A DNA stretch of 64,000 bases from Mycolicibacterium sp. lyk4-40-TYG-92 (GCF_030209435.1 NZ_JARVRX010000010.1:248001-312000), one strand, 5' to 3'; shown: positions 51,229-60,030, counted from the first letter of the stretch. A program made the numbers and translations. The notes: generated from the sequence alone by a model not told the origin.

Positions 51229-52122
51229 CTATAAACCTTGCGAATGGGCGACCGGTTGCTGACCCGCCATGGCCTCGACGAGGTCGGCCACGTCGCTGCC
51301 CACCGTGGACGTGCGCGGCCAGACGGCTTCGTAGGAGATCTCAACCGGCCGGCCGGCTCGCACCAAGGGGCGACAGCTGTCTGAGCTGCTGATCTTGGAT
51401 TGTGGAAGCAGCGCGGCACCAAGACCAAGCCGAGCCCATTCCTCCAGGACCCGATAGTTCGACGCCTCCCCGGCATACGTCTGCAATGCGAGTTCTTCCT
51501 CATCGAAAAGGCCTGTGGTGAAGGTGCGCAGGCCGCACGTACCGGGCACGAGGATGTAGGACGCCGCGGCCGCTACCTCCAACTCCACCGGGCCGTCCCC
51601 GGGTGGCGCGGTCGGGTCGAGCACGACGATGGGTTCACGGTGAATGACCCGGTGATGTAGCCGTGGTGCGGGCTCTACCGCGGGGATGAGTATGAGGTCG
51701 AGTTCCCCGTCGCTGAGCCCGCGGCGCAATTCGGCGAGATCCGCTTCGCGCAGGACAAGGGCCTTGGGCCTGGTGAGTTCGCGCGCCGCGCTGAAGGCGC
51801 GGGCCACCAGGTCTGATCCGATCAATGGCGACACCCCCAATCGGATCTTGTCCGGTCCGGGGCTGGCCAGCCGTTCGGCCTCGGTAGCCACGGCGTCCAA
51901 GGCCGCCAATGCGCGCTCGATGAGCGGCAACATCACCGTCCCCGACACGGTCGGCTTCACCCCGCGAGGTGAACGGTCGAACAGCTGGAGTCCCAGCTGT
52001 TGCTCCAGCCGAGCGATACCGTTCGAGAGGGCGGGCTGGGTCACTCCGTACGCGCGTGCCGCCGCACTGAACGACTTCGTTTGCGACACCGCATGCGCAT
52101 AACGCAACCCCTCGATGTTCAT
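51229..52122 (-). CDS. LysR-family transcriptional regulator
   Basis: A 297-residue LTTR. The N-terminal helix-turn-helix is MNIEGLRYAHAVSQTKSFSAAARAYGVTQPALSNGIARLEQQLG shortened by the usual linker; a periplasmic-binding-like effector domain follows (IRLGVSPLIGSDLVARAFSA). It diverges from the ADH-SDR-AhpD operon, its likely target. A symmetric T-N11-A site is 22 bases upstream of its own start, consistent with autoregulation. Confidence 0.93.
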   Translation of the reverse strand: MNIEGLRYAHAVSQTKSFSAAARAYGVTQPALSNGIARLEQQLGLQLFDRSPRGVKPTVSGTVMLPLIERALAALDAVATEAERLASPGPDKIRLGVSPLIGSDLVARAFSAARELTRPKALVLREADLAELRRGLSDGELDLILIPAVEPAPRLHHRVIHREPIVVLDPTAPPGDGPVELEVAAAASYILVPGTCGLRTFTTGLFDEEELALQTYAGEASNYRVLEEWARLGLGAALLPQSKISSSDSCRPLVRAGRPVEISYEAVWPRTSTVGSDVADLVEAMAGQQPVAHSQGL

Positions 52123-52143
52123 CGCGTCCTTCCCTCAAGAGTC

Positions 52144-52158
52144 ATAACCTACGGATAT
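52144..52158. promoter_or_regulatory. Putative LysR box (T-N11-A)
   Basis: ATAACCTACGGATAT has the form ATA-n-CC-nnn-GG-n-TAT, with T and A 12 bases apart, the LysR-box pattern. It lies in the divergent gap between the LysR gene and the ADH operon. Confidence 0.5.
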
Positions 52159-52327
52159 CTCTGTATTCGTCGTGCTCATCTACCGGCCTGCCGATGCCGG
52201 GCCTACCTTGATTGACGAACACCTTCGCGATTCTCAGTGTGCCCCACGAGAAAGGTGACGCAGCCATAACCGAAACCGTGTGGCTGCCCATCACGCAAGG
52301 AACTCGAACAGGAAAGGGACGACCGCG

Positions 52328-53362
52328 ATGTCAACCACGCAACTGCACACGGCAATGCAGCTCTTGGAACCGGGTGCGGAGCTGGAGGCCGTCGCCGTTC
52401 CGACAGGGTCGCCGGGACCAGGGCAGGTTCGCGTCACGGTACACGCGAGTGGCGTGTGCGGCGCCGACATCGGTCTCGTCGCCGCGCGCAGCTCGGCGTA
52501 CGGCTTTCCGGTGACCCCCGGTCACGAAATCGCCGGAATCATCGCCGAACTCGGGGACGGAGTCGAAGGGCACGCCGTCGGCGACCGGGTGGCCGTCGGG
52601 TGGTTCGGTGGAAGTTGCGGGCATTGCACCGCCTGCCGGACCGGAGACCCGGTGCACTGCCCGGAGCGCCGGACGCCCGGGGTCTCGTACCCGGGCGGCT
52701 GGGCCGGCTCAATCACCGTGCCAGCTTCTGCACTCGCGGCGATTCCGGACGGTTTGACCATGGCGGAAGCCGCGCCGTTCGGCTGCGCAGGGGTGACCGC
52801 GTTCAATGCGGTCCGCACCGGCCACCCGCAGCCCGGCGACCTGGTCGCCGTCCTCGGAATCGGAGGCGTCGGGCACATGGCCCTGCAGTTCGCGGCGCGC
52901 ATGGGCTACGAAACGGTCGCCATCGCGCGCGGGGACGATAAGGAAGCCGACGCCCGCGCGCTGGGCGCGCACCATTACATCGACAGCGCCCGCGAACAGC
53001 CGGGGCAAGCCCTGCGTGCCCTTGGCGGTGCGGCACTGGCCATTTCGACCGCCGCTTCCACCGGCCCGATCCCGGAACTCGTCGATGGTCTGGCGACTCG
53101 AGGGCATCTCACCGTCGTCGGCCTCGGCGGTGACATGAGCGTCGCTCTGCGTGTCGACAGGCTGGTGATGGGCGCTCGCACCGTTGGCGGCCAGCTCACC
53201 GGCAGCACCGCCGACACCGAACAGGCGATGAAGTTCGCTGTCGACACTGGCATTCGCCCCCGCATCGAGACCGTTCCGCTGACGAGCGCCCTGGAAGCAC
53301 TGCGGGCACTCGGCGAAGGTCGGCCCCGCTATCGCACCGTCCTCACTCCAGATTCACACTGA
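52328..53362 (+). CDS. Zinc-dependent alcohol dehydrogenase (AdhP-like)
   Basis: A 344-residue medium-chain dehydrogenase with both zinc sites. The catalytic site reads VCGADIGL and GHEIAGIIAELG, the structural lobe CGHCTACRTGDPVHC, and the cofactor motif GIGGVGHMALQFAARMG. GAAAGGGA lies about ten bases before the ATG. It oxidises a primary or secondary alcohol with NAD. It is the first gene of the LysR-controlled operon and is followed 16 bases later by the SDR. Confidence 0.92.
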   Translation: MSTTQLHTAMQLLEPGAELEAVAVPTGSPGPGQVRVTVHASGVCGADIGLVAARSSAYGFPVTPGHEIAGIIAELGDGVEGHAVGDRVAVGWFGGSCGHCTACRTGDPVHCPERRTPGVSYPGGWAGSITVPASALAAIPDGLTMAEAAPFGCAGVTAFNAVRTGHPQPGDLVAVLGIGGVGHMALQFAARMGYETVAIARGDDKEADARALGAHHYIDSAREQPGQALRALGGAALAISTAASTGPIPELVDGLATRGHLTVVGLGGDMSVALRVDRLVMGARTVGGQLTGSTADTEQAMKFAVDTGIRPRIETVPLTSALEALRALGEGRPRYRTVLTPDSH

Positions 53363-53378
53363 CACAAGGGATTATCTC

Positions 53379-54164
53379 GTGACCATTGACATCGACTTCA
53401 CCGGCCGCAAAGCCATCGTCATCGGCGGCACCTCTGGCATGGGTCTCGCCATTGCGCGCCGCATCGTCGAACACGGCGGCACCCCCGTCGTCACCGGCCT
53501 GCGCGCGGACAAGGCGGACAAGGCCGCGGCGGAGCTGCGGGCCGCCGGCGCCGCCGACGTCACGGCCATCGCGGCCGACCTTGCCGACGCCACGCAGCTC
53601 GCTGAACTGCGTCAACGCCTGAACGACGATCACGCGGACGCCATCATGCTGGTCAACGCGGCCGGCGTGTTTTCGCCGAAGCCGTTCCTGGAGCACACCG
53701 AGTCCGACTACGACGCGTACCACCAGCTCAACAAGGCGTTGTTCTTCGTAACGCAGACCGTCACCGCCAACATGGCCAAGTCCGGGCGCGGCGGTGCGGT
53801 GGTCAACCTCGGCTCCATGTGGGCACATCAAGCGCTGGCGGCCACCCCATCCTCGGCGTACTCGATGGCCAAGGCCGGCTTGCACGCGCTCACCAAAAAC
53901 CTCGCCATCGAGCTGGGCCCCCAGCACATCCGCGTCAACGCCATCGCGCCCGCGGTGGTGCGCACGCCGATCTACGAAGCCTTCATCCCCAAGGACGAGG
54001 TCGAATCCGCACTCGACAGCTTTGACGCCCTTCATCCCATCGGCCGCGTCGGTACTCCCGACGACATCGCCGCCACCGCCGTTTTCCTGCTCTCCGACCA
54101 GACCTCCTGGGTCACCGGAGCTGTCTGGGACGTCGACGGCGGCGTGATGGCCGGACGCAACTAA
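53379..54164 (+). CDS. Short-chain dehydrogenase/reductase (SDR)
   Basis: A 261-residue classical SDR. The nucleotide motif is GGTSGMGLAIA, NAAG marks the structural Asn region, and the catalytic pair is in YSMAKAGL after LGSMW. The C-terminus carries GAVWDVDGGVMAGRN. The GTG start has AAGGG eight bases upstream. It lies between the zinc dehydrogenase and the AhpD-like gene. Such a trio is often found in carbonyl or quinone detoxification units. Confidence 0.92.
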   Translation: MTIDIDFTGRKAIVIGGTSGMGLAIARRIVEHGGTPVVTGLRADKADKAAAELRAAGAADVTAIAADLADATQLAELRQRLNDDHADAIMLVNAAGVFSPKPFLEHTESDYDAYHQLNKALFFVTQTVTANMAKSGRGGAVVNLGSMWAHQALAATPSSAYSMAKAGLHALTKNLAIELGPQHIRVNAIAPAVVRTPIYEAFIPKDEVESALDSFDALHPIGRVGTPDDIAATAVFLLSDQTSWVTGAVWDVDGGVMAGRN

Positions 54165-54192
54165 ACCCGAAACCCAACTCGAGAGGACCACC

Positions 54193-54549
54193 ATGACCTA
54201 CCACGAACACACCGACCACCAGTACGCCCGCCAGATCCGCAACGGCGCCCCCGCGGCGTTCAAAGCGTTCATGGCGTGGGACAAGGAAGTGATGCGGGGG
54301 GAGAACAACGCTATCCCCCGCAAGTACGCAGAACTGATGGCCGTGGCCGTGGCGCTCACGACACAGTGTGCCTACTGCATCGAGGCGCACACCAACGCTG
54401 CTCACGCCGAAGGGGCCACTGAGCAAGAGATTGCCGAAACCACCATGATCGCCGCCGCATTGCGTGCAGGCGGCAGCTATGCCCACGGCTTCATGGCCAT
54501 GAAGTTCTTCGAACAGGCTCAGGACGGAAAGGACGACCTTTCCCGCTGA
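54193..54549 (+). CDS. Carboxymuconolactone decarboxylase/AhpD-family protein
   Basis: A 118-residue helical protein with the AhpD-type redox motif CAYCIEAHTNAA. This subgroup acts as a thiol peroxidase partner rather than a true decarboxylase. GAGAGGA precedes the ATG. The stop codon lies inside a perfect motif-1 palindrome. It is the last gene of the LysR-linked operon; it may protect or recycle an enzyme of that operon. Confidence 0.88.
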   Translation: MTYHEHTDHQYARQIRNGAPAAFKAFMAWDKEVMRGENNAIPRKYAELMAVAVALTTQCAYCIEAHTNAAHAEGATEQEIAETTMIAAALRAGGSYAHGFMAMKFFEQAQDGKDDLSR

Positions 54550-54553
54550 GCGG
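54543..54553. promoter_or_regulatory. Motif-1 palindrome, perfect, containing a stop codon
   Basis: CCGCTGAGCGG spans the TGA of the AhpD-like gene (54547-54549). It is preceded by TTTC and followed by CAAGG, and lies 99 bases before the SRPBCC gene. Confidence 0.5.
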
Positions 54554-54588
54554 CAAGGCATCCTGCGCAGCTGATGTCAGCCGTGCCA

Positions 54589-54608
54589 GCGTTGGTCCCG
54601 GCCAACGC
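54589..54608 (+). terminator. Short hairpin after the AhpD-like gene
   Basis: GCGTTGG (54589-54595) pairs with CCAACGC (54602-54608) over a six-base loop. It may end the ADH-SDR-AhpD transcript. Confidence 0.4.
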
Positions 54609-54652
54609 GCACTCGCTGAATTCGCTCGGCGCAATCTCTTTCAAGGAGCTCG

Positions 54653-55150
54653 ATGTCGGAACTGTCCATCCCAGGCTACGACCCGAGCACATTGGTGCGG
54701 TCGATCACCGTCGAGATTGATGCGCCCGCAGCCATCGTGTGGGAGGTCCTGACCGACCTCGAGAACTATCCGCAGTGGAATCCGTTCTGTATATCTGCTG
54801 TTTCGACTCTGGAGATGGGCGCGGCAGTTGAGATGGTTCTTGCCGACTACACCGGTGTTGGTGGCACGTCCACCAACACCGAGTATGTCTGCGCCGTCGT
54901 TCCCGAGCGTTTGATCTCCTGGGAGATGCGGGCGACCCCCGAATCGCCATATGGCGCGCGACGCGACCAAGTCATCGAACCCATTGCAGAGGACCGCTGC
55001 CGGTACTACTCCACGGACGCGTTCCTCGGTGACTACGCGCGTGACGTCATGGCCGACTGCGGGGCATGGGTAAAGCGTGCATTCGACGACACGGCTGTGG
55101 CACTGAAGAAACGAAGCGAGCATTGCGCCGCGATACGCAGCCGTCGCTGA
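54653..55150 (+). CDS. SRPBCC-family lipid-binding or cyclase-like protein
   Basis: A 165-residue START/polyketide-cyclase-like protein. It begins VRSITVEIDAPAAIVWEVLTDLENYPQWNPF, the classic SRPBCC opening, then shows alternate beta strands (VERLISWEMRA) and a long C-terminal helix. Members bind hydrophobic ligands in a deep cavity and either carry them or catalyse cyclisation. AAGGAG lies four bases before the ATG. Two perfect motif-1 copies flank the gene, 99 bases before and 83 bases after it. The ligand is unknown. Confidence 0.85.
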   Translation: MSELSIPGYDPSTLVRSITVEIDAPAAIVWEVLTDLENYPQWNPFCISAVSTLEMGAAVEMVLADYTGVGGTSTNTEYVCAVVPERLISWEMRATPESPYGARRDQVIEPIAEDRCRYYSTDAFLGDYARDVMADCGAWVKRAFDDTAVALKKRSEHCAAIRSRR

Positions 55151-55233
55151 TTCACGTCCGACCGGCACGCGGCCAGTGATTCGTGCGCTGGGCGTGAAGA
55201 ATGCTGCTACCCAACGCTATTGGCGAAGATGTG

Positions 55234-55244
55234 CCGCTGAGCGG
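55234..55244. promoter_or_regulatory. Motif-1 palindrome, perfect
   Basis: CCGCTGAGCGG with GATGTG before and TTAGCC after, 46 bases before the DUF1214 gene that heads the second sulfotransferase operon. A separate small dyad, AAGTA-GTC-TACTT, lies just downstream at about 55266-55278. Confidence 0.5.
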
Positions 55245-55290
55245 TTAGCCCGGTTTTTCTCGAGAAGTAGTCTACTTAACGTCGGTAGGT

Positions 55291-56418
55291 ATGTACTCCG
55301 AACCGCTGACGCGTGCGATAGCCGACGCCGAACATCTCGTAGCAACGGCACCGCACATAGACGGTGATGCTGACCTCGCCGAAGGACTGCAGTACCTGGC
55401 CGGCTGTGTCGCCGGCTGCGTGCATCAGGCATTTCACCAGCATCCCGACCACCCGTTTCTTCTGTCCGGGACGGGACCGTTCACCAAGATGGGGCTCGAC
55501 AATCCGGACACACTGTATTTCGGCGCCAAGTTGCTCGCTGGTTTCGAGTACGTCGTCACTGGTGTGCGTGGCACCACCACCGACCTGAGCTTTCAGTATC
55601 TGTCCGGCGAGTACACGGATGATTCCGTCCCGGATAGTGAAGTGGCTTTCGACGATCGCGAACTCGATATCGCCTCCGACGGGAGTTTCGAATGGAGATT
55701 CACGCCCAGCCGTTCGGGGCAGCTCGTCATCCGTGAGGTGTACGGCGACTGGTCGCAGCGGCGCGGCTCATTGGCGATATACCGCGCCGACACGATGGGC
55801 ACGGCTCCCTCATTGCCGAGCGTCGGACTCGCGGAGAAGCAATTCGCCACGGCAGCAGTCGAACTCACCAATCGGGTGAAGACCTGGCTGCAATTCCCGC
55901 AGTGGTTCTACTTGAACCTGCCCGTGAACACACTCGTGGCGCCACGCAGTACTCCGGGTGGGCTGACCACCCAATACTCGTCAGCCGGGCATTTCGATTT
56001 GACGCCTGACCAGGCGCTGATCATTACATTGCCGGCGAGCGACGCTCCGTACCAAGGATTTCAGCTCGGCAGCATGTGGTACGTCTCCTTGGACTACATC
56101 AACCATCAGACGTCGCTCAACGGCGCGCAGACACAAATCGACCCGGACGGAAAGGTGCGAATCGTCGTTGCCGAGTACAACCCGGGAGTGACGAACTGGG
56201 TAGAGACCCTGGGGCATCGGCGCGGATATCTGCAGTTCCGCTGGCAGCGGCTGTCGCGTGAGATGACCGCAGCCGACGGGCCGAGCGTCGAGCTCGTCGC
56301 CTTCGACGAGATCGCCTCCGCGCTTCCGTTCTACGATCACAACAAGATTTCTGAGCACGACTGGAAGGCGCGAATAGCGTTGCGGCAAAGCCAAATCGGT
56401 CGCAGGATGCTGGGCTGA
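55291..56418 (+). CDS. DUF1214-type protein (copy 2)
   Basis: A 375-residue protein. The C-terminal part repeats the family pattern seen at 42106: SLNGAQTQIDPDGKVRIVVA, then YNPGVTNWVETLGHRRGY and RW. The N-terminal half (ADLAEGLQYLAGCVAGCVHQAF) differs from copy 1. It is the first gene of an operon with an SDR and a sulfotransferase, with two bases between it and the SDR. The function is unknown; its constant company with lipid-modifying genes suggests an envelope or lipid-linked role. Confidence 0.75.
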   Translation: MYSEPLTRAIADAEHLVATAPHIDGDADLAEGLQYLAGCVAGCVHQAFHQHPDHPFLLSGTGPFTKMGLDNPDTLYFGAKLLAGFEYVVTGVRGTTTDLSFQYLSGEYTDDSVPDSEVAFDDRELDIASDGSFEWRFTPSRSGQLVIREVYGDWSQRRGSLAIYRADTMGTAPSLPSVGLAEKQFATAAVELTNRVKTWLQFPQWFYLNLPVNTLVAPRSTPGGLTTQYSSAGHFDLTPDQALIITLPASDAPYQGFQLGSMWYVSLDYINHQTSLNGAQTQIDPDGKVRIVVAEYNPGVTNWVETLGHRRGYLQFRWQRLSREMTAADGPSVELVAFDEIASALPFYDHNKISEHDWKARIALRQSQIGRRMLG

Positions 56419-56420
56419 TC

Positions 56421-57203
56421 ATGACAGGATTACTTCAGGACAAGGTCGTCGTCATCAGCGGCGTCGGGCCCGGTCTCGGTACAACCCTGGCCCGTCGATG
56501 TGCCGAAGAAGGCGCCGATCTCGTGCTGGCGGCGCGGTCGGCGGCCCGCCTCGACGACGTCGCCGCCGCCATCACCGACTTGGGGCGACGCGCAGTGACA
56601 GTGCCCACCGACATCACCGTCGACGCCGAGGTCAGTGAGCTTGCTCGAACAGCGCTGTCGGCCTACGGCAAAGTTGACGCCCTGGTGAACAACGCGTTCA
56701 TGCACCCGTCGATGAAGCCCTTCGGCGAAACCACCTATAGCCACATTCGTGACTCTGTCGAACTGACGGTTCTCGGAGCGCTGCGCACCATACAGGCATT
56801 CACGCCGGCACTCACTGAATCGAACGGGTCGATCGTCAACCTCAGCTCGATGGTGATCAGACATTCCGATCCGCTATACGGTCCGTACAAACTAGCCAAA
56901 TCTGCCCTGCTAGCGATGTCGCAGTCACTCGCCAGTGAGCTGGGCAGCGGCGGTATCCGTGTGAATTCCGTAGCGCCAGGATACATTTGGGGAAAGATCC
57001 TCCAAGAGTATTTCGAGCGCCAGGCACGCGAGTCGGGCGTATCCGTCGATGCGGTCTACGCGGCCGCAGCGGCGCAATCGGACCTGAAGCGATTGGTCAC
57101 CGAAGACGATGTCGCCTCGGCAATCATCTTCCTTACCAGCGACCTGGCCGCCGGTATCACCGGCCAAACACTCGATGTCAACTGTGGGGAGCACAAGGCA
57201 TGA
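56421..57203 (+). CDS. Short-chain dehydrogenase/reductase (SDR)
   Basis: A 260-residue SDR. The cofactor motif reads SGVGPGLGTTLARRCA, a slightly unusual glycine pattern; NNAF replaces the usual NNAG; the catalytic pair is in YKLAKSA after LSSM. It ends ITGQTLDVNCGEHKA. The NNAF variant does not affect the active-site Tyr-Lys. Its stop overlaps the sulfotransferase start (ATGA). It would set the oxidation state of a hydroxyl that the sulfotransferase could then modify. Confidence 0.9.
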   Translation: MTGLLQDKVVVISGVGPGLGTTLARRCAEEGADLVLAARSAARLDDVAAAITDLGRRAVTVPTDITVDAEVSELARTALSAYGKVDALVNNAFMHPSMKPFGETTYSHIRDSVELTVLGALRTIQAFTPALTESNGSIVNLSSMVIRHSDPLYGPYKLAKSALLAMSQSLASELGSGGIRVNSVAPGYIWGKILQEYFERQARESGVSVDAVYAAAAAQSDLKRLVTEDDVASAIIFLTSDLAAGITGQTLDVNCGEHKA

Positions 57204-58345
57204 CAACACGAACCGATGTCGGCACCGTAGATGACCTGTGCGCCGACGCCGTCGCTACGGCCGGACACCACGACTTCGGCAGCGACGACGACAACTTCCG
57301 CGAGGCGCTCGGCGTTCTACTCGACTCATACGCAAGCGAATCGGACTTCACACCGCTGGGCGCGGCGATGACGCGGTATTTCCTGCGCGCGGGGCTGGTG
57401 GCCCGGCTCCTCAGCGAGGCCGCCTGGAAGCGCTACCCCGGCCACGCTGATGTCGAGATCGAGCGGCCCATCTTCGTGACGGGTCTGCCTCGGACCGGCA
57501 CTACCGCATTGCACCGCCTCTTGGGCGCCGACCCCAGCCATCAGGGGCTCGAATTGTGGCTGGCGGAGTACCCGCAGCCGCGCCCGCCGCGGCTCGAGTG
57601 GGATTCATTTCCCGAATACCGTGAGCTGAAGGCCTATTACGCCAAAGCACACAGGGAGAATCCGGAATTCCTCGGTCTGCACTACATCGATGAGAACGTC
57701 CTCGAAGAATGCTGGCAGTTGCTGCGCCAGTCCATGCACTCGGTGTCATTCGAGTCGCTGGCGCACGTGCCGAGTTATGCGCGATGGCTGAGCCGGCAAG
57801 ATTGGGCGCCGTCGTTCCGGAGGCACCGTAAGAATCTGCAGCTGATCGGCCTTAACGACGCCAAAAAACGTTGGGTACTAAAGAATCCAAGCCATCTATT
57901 CTCATTGGATGCGATTCTGGAGGTCTATCCGGACGCGCTGATCGTGCAGTGCCACCGCCCTCCCGAAACACTCCTGGCCTCGATGTGTTCGCTGGCCGAA
58001 CACTCCACCGAGGGTTGGTCTACCACGTTCGCCGGCGCACAACTCGGACAGGATGTACTCGACACCTGGGCGCGGGGGATCGAGCAGTTCGACGCGGCTC
58101 GTGCGACGCACAACCCGCGGCATTTCTACGACGTGGACTACTTCGACTTCGTCGCCGATCCGGTCGGGACCGCCTGCAAGGTCTACGAATACTTCGGCTT
58201 GACGCTGACCGACCAGGCAGTACTGGCGATGGAGGCAGCCCACGCCGAGTCCAGCCATGGACCTCGTGCACCCAAACACCGCTACGCCCTCGAGGACTAC
58301 GGATTGACTTCCGACGTGGTGCGGTCGCGGTTCCAGGCCCGCTGA
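57200..58345 (+). CDS. PAPS-dependent sulfotransferase family protein (copy 2)
   Basis: A 381-residue Stf-type sulfotransferase. The phosphosulfate loop is GLPRTGTTALHRL at about 95-107, and the 3'-phosphate segment is RWVLKNPSHLFSLDAI with QCHRPPETLLASM after it. The start is fixed by the ATGA overlap with the SDR; a longer frame would lie inside the SDR gene. It is similar to the protein at 35542 but clearly distinct (RTG against RSG in the loop). The acceptor is unknown. Confidence 0.9.
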   Translation: MTTRTDVGTVDDLCADAVATAGHHDFGSDDDNFREALGVLLDSYASESDFTPLGAAMTRYFLRAGLVARLLSEAAWKRYPGHADVEIERPIFVTGLPRTGTTALHRLLGADPSHQGLELWLAEYPQPRPPRLEWDSFPEYRELKAYYAKAHRENPEFLGLHYIDENVLEECWQLLRQSMHSVSFESLAHVPSYARWLSRQDWAPSFRRHRKNLQLIGLNDAKKRWVLKNPSHLFSLDAILEVYPDALIVQCHRPPETLLASMCSLAEHSTEGWSTTFAGAQLGQDVLDTWARGIEQFDAARATHNPRHFYDVDYFDFVADPVGTACKVYEYFGLTLTDQAVLAMEAAHAESSHGPRAPKHRYALEDYGLTSDVVRSRFQAR

Positions 58346-58348
58346 CCA

Positions 58349-58371
58349 CGCCGCTGACGCTTTAGGCGGCG
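58349..58371. terminator. Weak hairpin between convergent genes
   Basis: CGCCGC (58349-58354) pairs with GCGGCG (58366-58371). It fills the 33-base gap between the sulfotransferase and CrtI-like genes. The stem is short. Confidence 0.35.
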
Positions 58372-58378
58372 CCTGCTC

Positions 58379-59971
58379 TCATTCGGTGGGGAGGTCGGCG
58401 AATACGTCTCGCCCCAGGACGGCAGACGCGGCGACGGCTCCTCCGGTGAGGGCACCGACCACGCCGGCAGCCACAACGTCCTGTCCACTGAGGTAGAGAT
58501 TGGGAATTGCCGTGTGGGCGCTGAGGTTTCGCAGTGCGAACCTTTGAGGTGTGGCCGCCAATGACATGAAGTCGCCGTATTGCCGGTTGAGGAAGTGATT
58601 GAAGCTCAGCGGCGTCGCGAGCTCGAGATGGTCGATCCGGCCTTCCAGCTGTGGACAGACTCGCAGAAGTTGTTGCAGTAGTTCATCGGTCAGCTGAGCC
58701 TTCAAATCCTCGTACGCTGCACCGCGGCGCATCCAGGCGGTTTCCGCATACTGTTCGAACAGTTTCCAGCTGGTCACGCCCGCGATGTCGACGGTGGTGC
58801 GCCCCGGGTGGCGCTGTAGCCAGGACGGGTCCTTGACCGAGGGGAAGGTGAGGAAGTACAGGGGCATTGGGCGATTCGTGGGGTCGGACTCGTACGCCGT
58901 CACCGCGTTGTCGATGTCTGGCCCGTGATGTATCCAGATGTTGCCACGTGGCAGGTCGAGGTCGTCGCCGGATGCGCGGATGCCGATGTTGAGCACGACC
59001 CACGGCAGTGACGGACCGACGGACCGACAACTCTCGATCAGGCCGGCGTCAGCTGATTCAGATGGCAGTAGTCGGGTGAGCGTGTTGTGCGCACCGGCGT
59101 CACTGATCACCGCGGGCGCGCCGAACCGGCGGCCGTCCGCCATCGTGACACCGCAAGCCTGTCCCGCCTCGTCGAGTTCGACGGCGTCGACGTCAGCACT
59201 GATGAGGACTTCGCCGCCGGCAGCGCGGATCACGTCGGTGATCGTCTCCGCTAAGCGGCCGGAGCCGCCGATTGGGTAGCTGGCGCCATGGATGTAGTGC
59301 CGGATCAGCATCGCGTGGATCGCGAAGGACGCCCGTGCGGGGTTGAGGCTGTAATCGCCGCAATGGCCGCAAAGGACGGTCTTCAGTTCGCTGTTGTCGG
59401 TCAGCTCGGACAACACTTCGGACACGGTGCGGTCGGAGAACGCGCGGAACGGTTCGCACATATCGGCGTACAGACCCTCGGCGAGCTCACGCGGTAGGGC
59501 CCGGTGGGCGAAGAAACTGCGTGAGGTGCGATTTGCTTCCGTTACCAGCTCCGTGTACCGGTCGATCGCGGCGGCCTCGTCGGGGAAGTATTTCTTCATG
59601 CGGTCGGTGAATGCTTTTTGCCCCGAGGGGTATTCGTACTCGCGATCACCGACGATGATCCGGTTGTAGACGTCGGCCATGGGTTCCCACGCCAGCTTTC
59701 CGTCGGTGATGTAGTCGAAGACCCGGCGCAGCGTACTCGCGGGGCTGTGGACCTGGCCGATGTAGTGCAGCCCGGCATCCCACTCGTATCCCGACCGCTT
59801 GAACGTCTGGGTGGCCCCGCCGGCCGTGGTGTGTCGCTCCAGCACCAGGACCCGCCGTCCGGCGCGAGCCAGCAGACCCGCGGCTGCCAGGCCTCCGATT
59901 CCGGATCCGACGACGATTACATCCCACGAATCCCCCACGGTGCTGCGGTGGTAACTCCGACCTACGGACAT
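58379..59971 (-). CDS. CrtI/retinol-saturase-like FAD oxidoreductase
   Basis: A 530-residue flavoprotein of the phytoene-desaturase/RetSat family. The FAD motif VGSGIGGLAAAGLLARAGRR is followed by ERHTTAGGATQTFKR, the middle region has GASYPIGGSGRLAETI, and the C-terminus LYLSGQDVVAAGVVGAL. Such enzymes desaturate, saturate or isomerise polyene or lipid chains. GGAGG lies nine bases before the ATG. It diverges from an HxlR regulator gene across a 92-base gap with two inverted repeats. There is no carotenoid synthesis gene nearby, so a terpenoid or lipid substrate is possible. Confidence 0.88.
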   Translation of the reverse strand: MSVGRSYHRSTVGDSWDVIVVGSGIGGLAAAGLLARAGRRVLVLERHTTAGGATQTFKRSGYEWDAGLHYIGQVHSPASTLRRVFDYITDGKLAWEPMADVYNRIIVGDREYEYPSGQKAFTDRMKKYFPDEAAAIDRYTELVTEANRTSRSFFAHRALPRELAEGLYADMCEPFRAFSDRTVSEVLSELTDNSELKTVLCGHCGDYSLNPARASFAIHAMLIRHYIHGASYPIGGSGRLAETITDVIRAAGGEVLISADVDAVELDEAGQACGVTMADGRRFGAPAVISDAGAHNTLTRLLPSESADAGLIESCRSVGPSLPWVVLNIGIRASGDDLDLPRGNIWIHHGPDIDNAVTAYESDPTNRPMPLYFLTFPSVKDPSWLQRHPGRTTVDIAGVTSWKLFEQYAETAWMRRGAAYEDLKAQLTDELLQQLLRVCPQLEGRIDHLELATPLSFNHFLNRQYGDFMSLAATPQRFALRNLSAHTAIPNLYLSGQDVVAAGVVGALTGGAVAASAVLGRDVFADLPTE

Positions 59972-59990
59972 TGGTCACGACCTCCATATG

Positions 59991-60030
59991 CTGACTTCTA
60001 TAAACCAAAGTCAGGCTATCTTGTCGATAG
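59991..60030. promoter_or_regulatory. Pair of inverted repeats between the CrtI-like and HxlR genes
   Basis: CTGACTT (59991-59997) and AAGTCAG (60008-60014) form a seven-base repeat with a ten-base spacer. CTATC (60016-60020) and GATAG (60026-60030) form a second one. They occupy the gap between the divergent genes and are good operator candidates for the HxlR protein. Confidence 0.6.
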
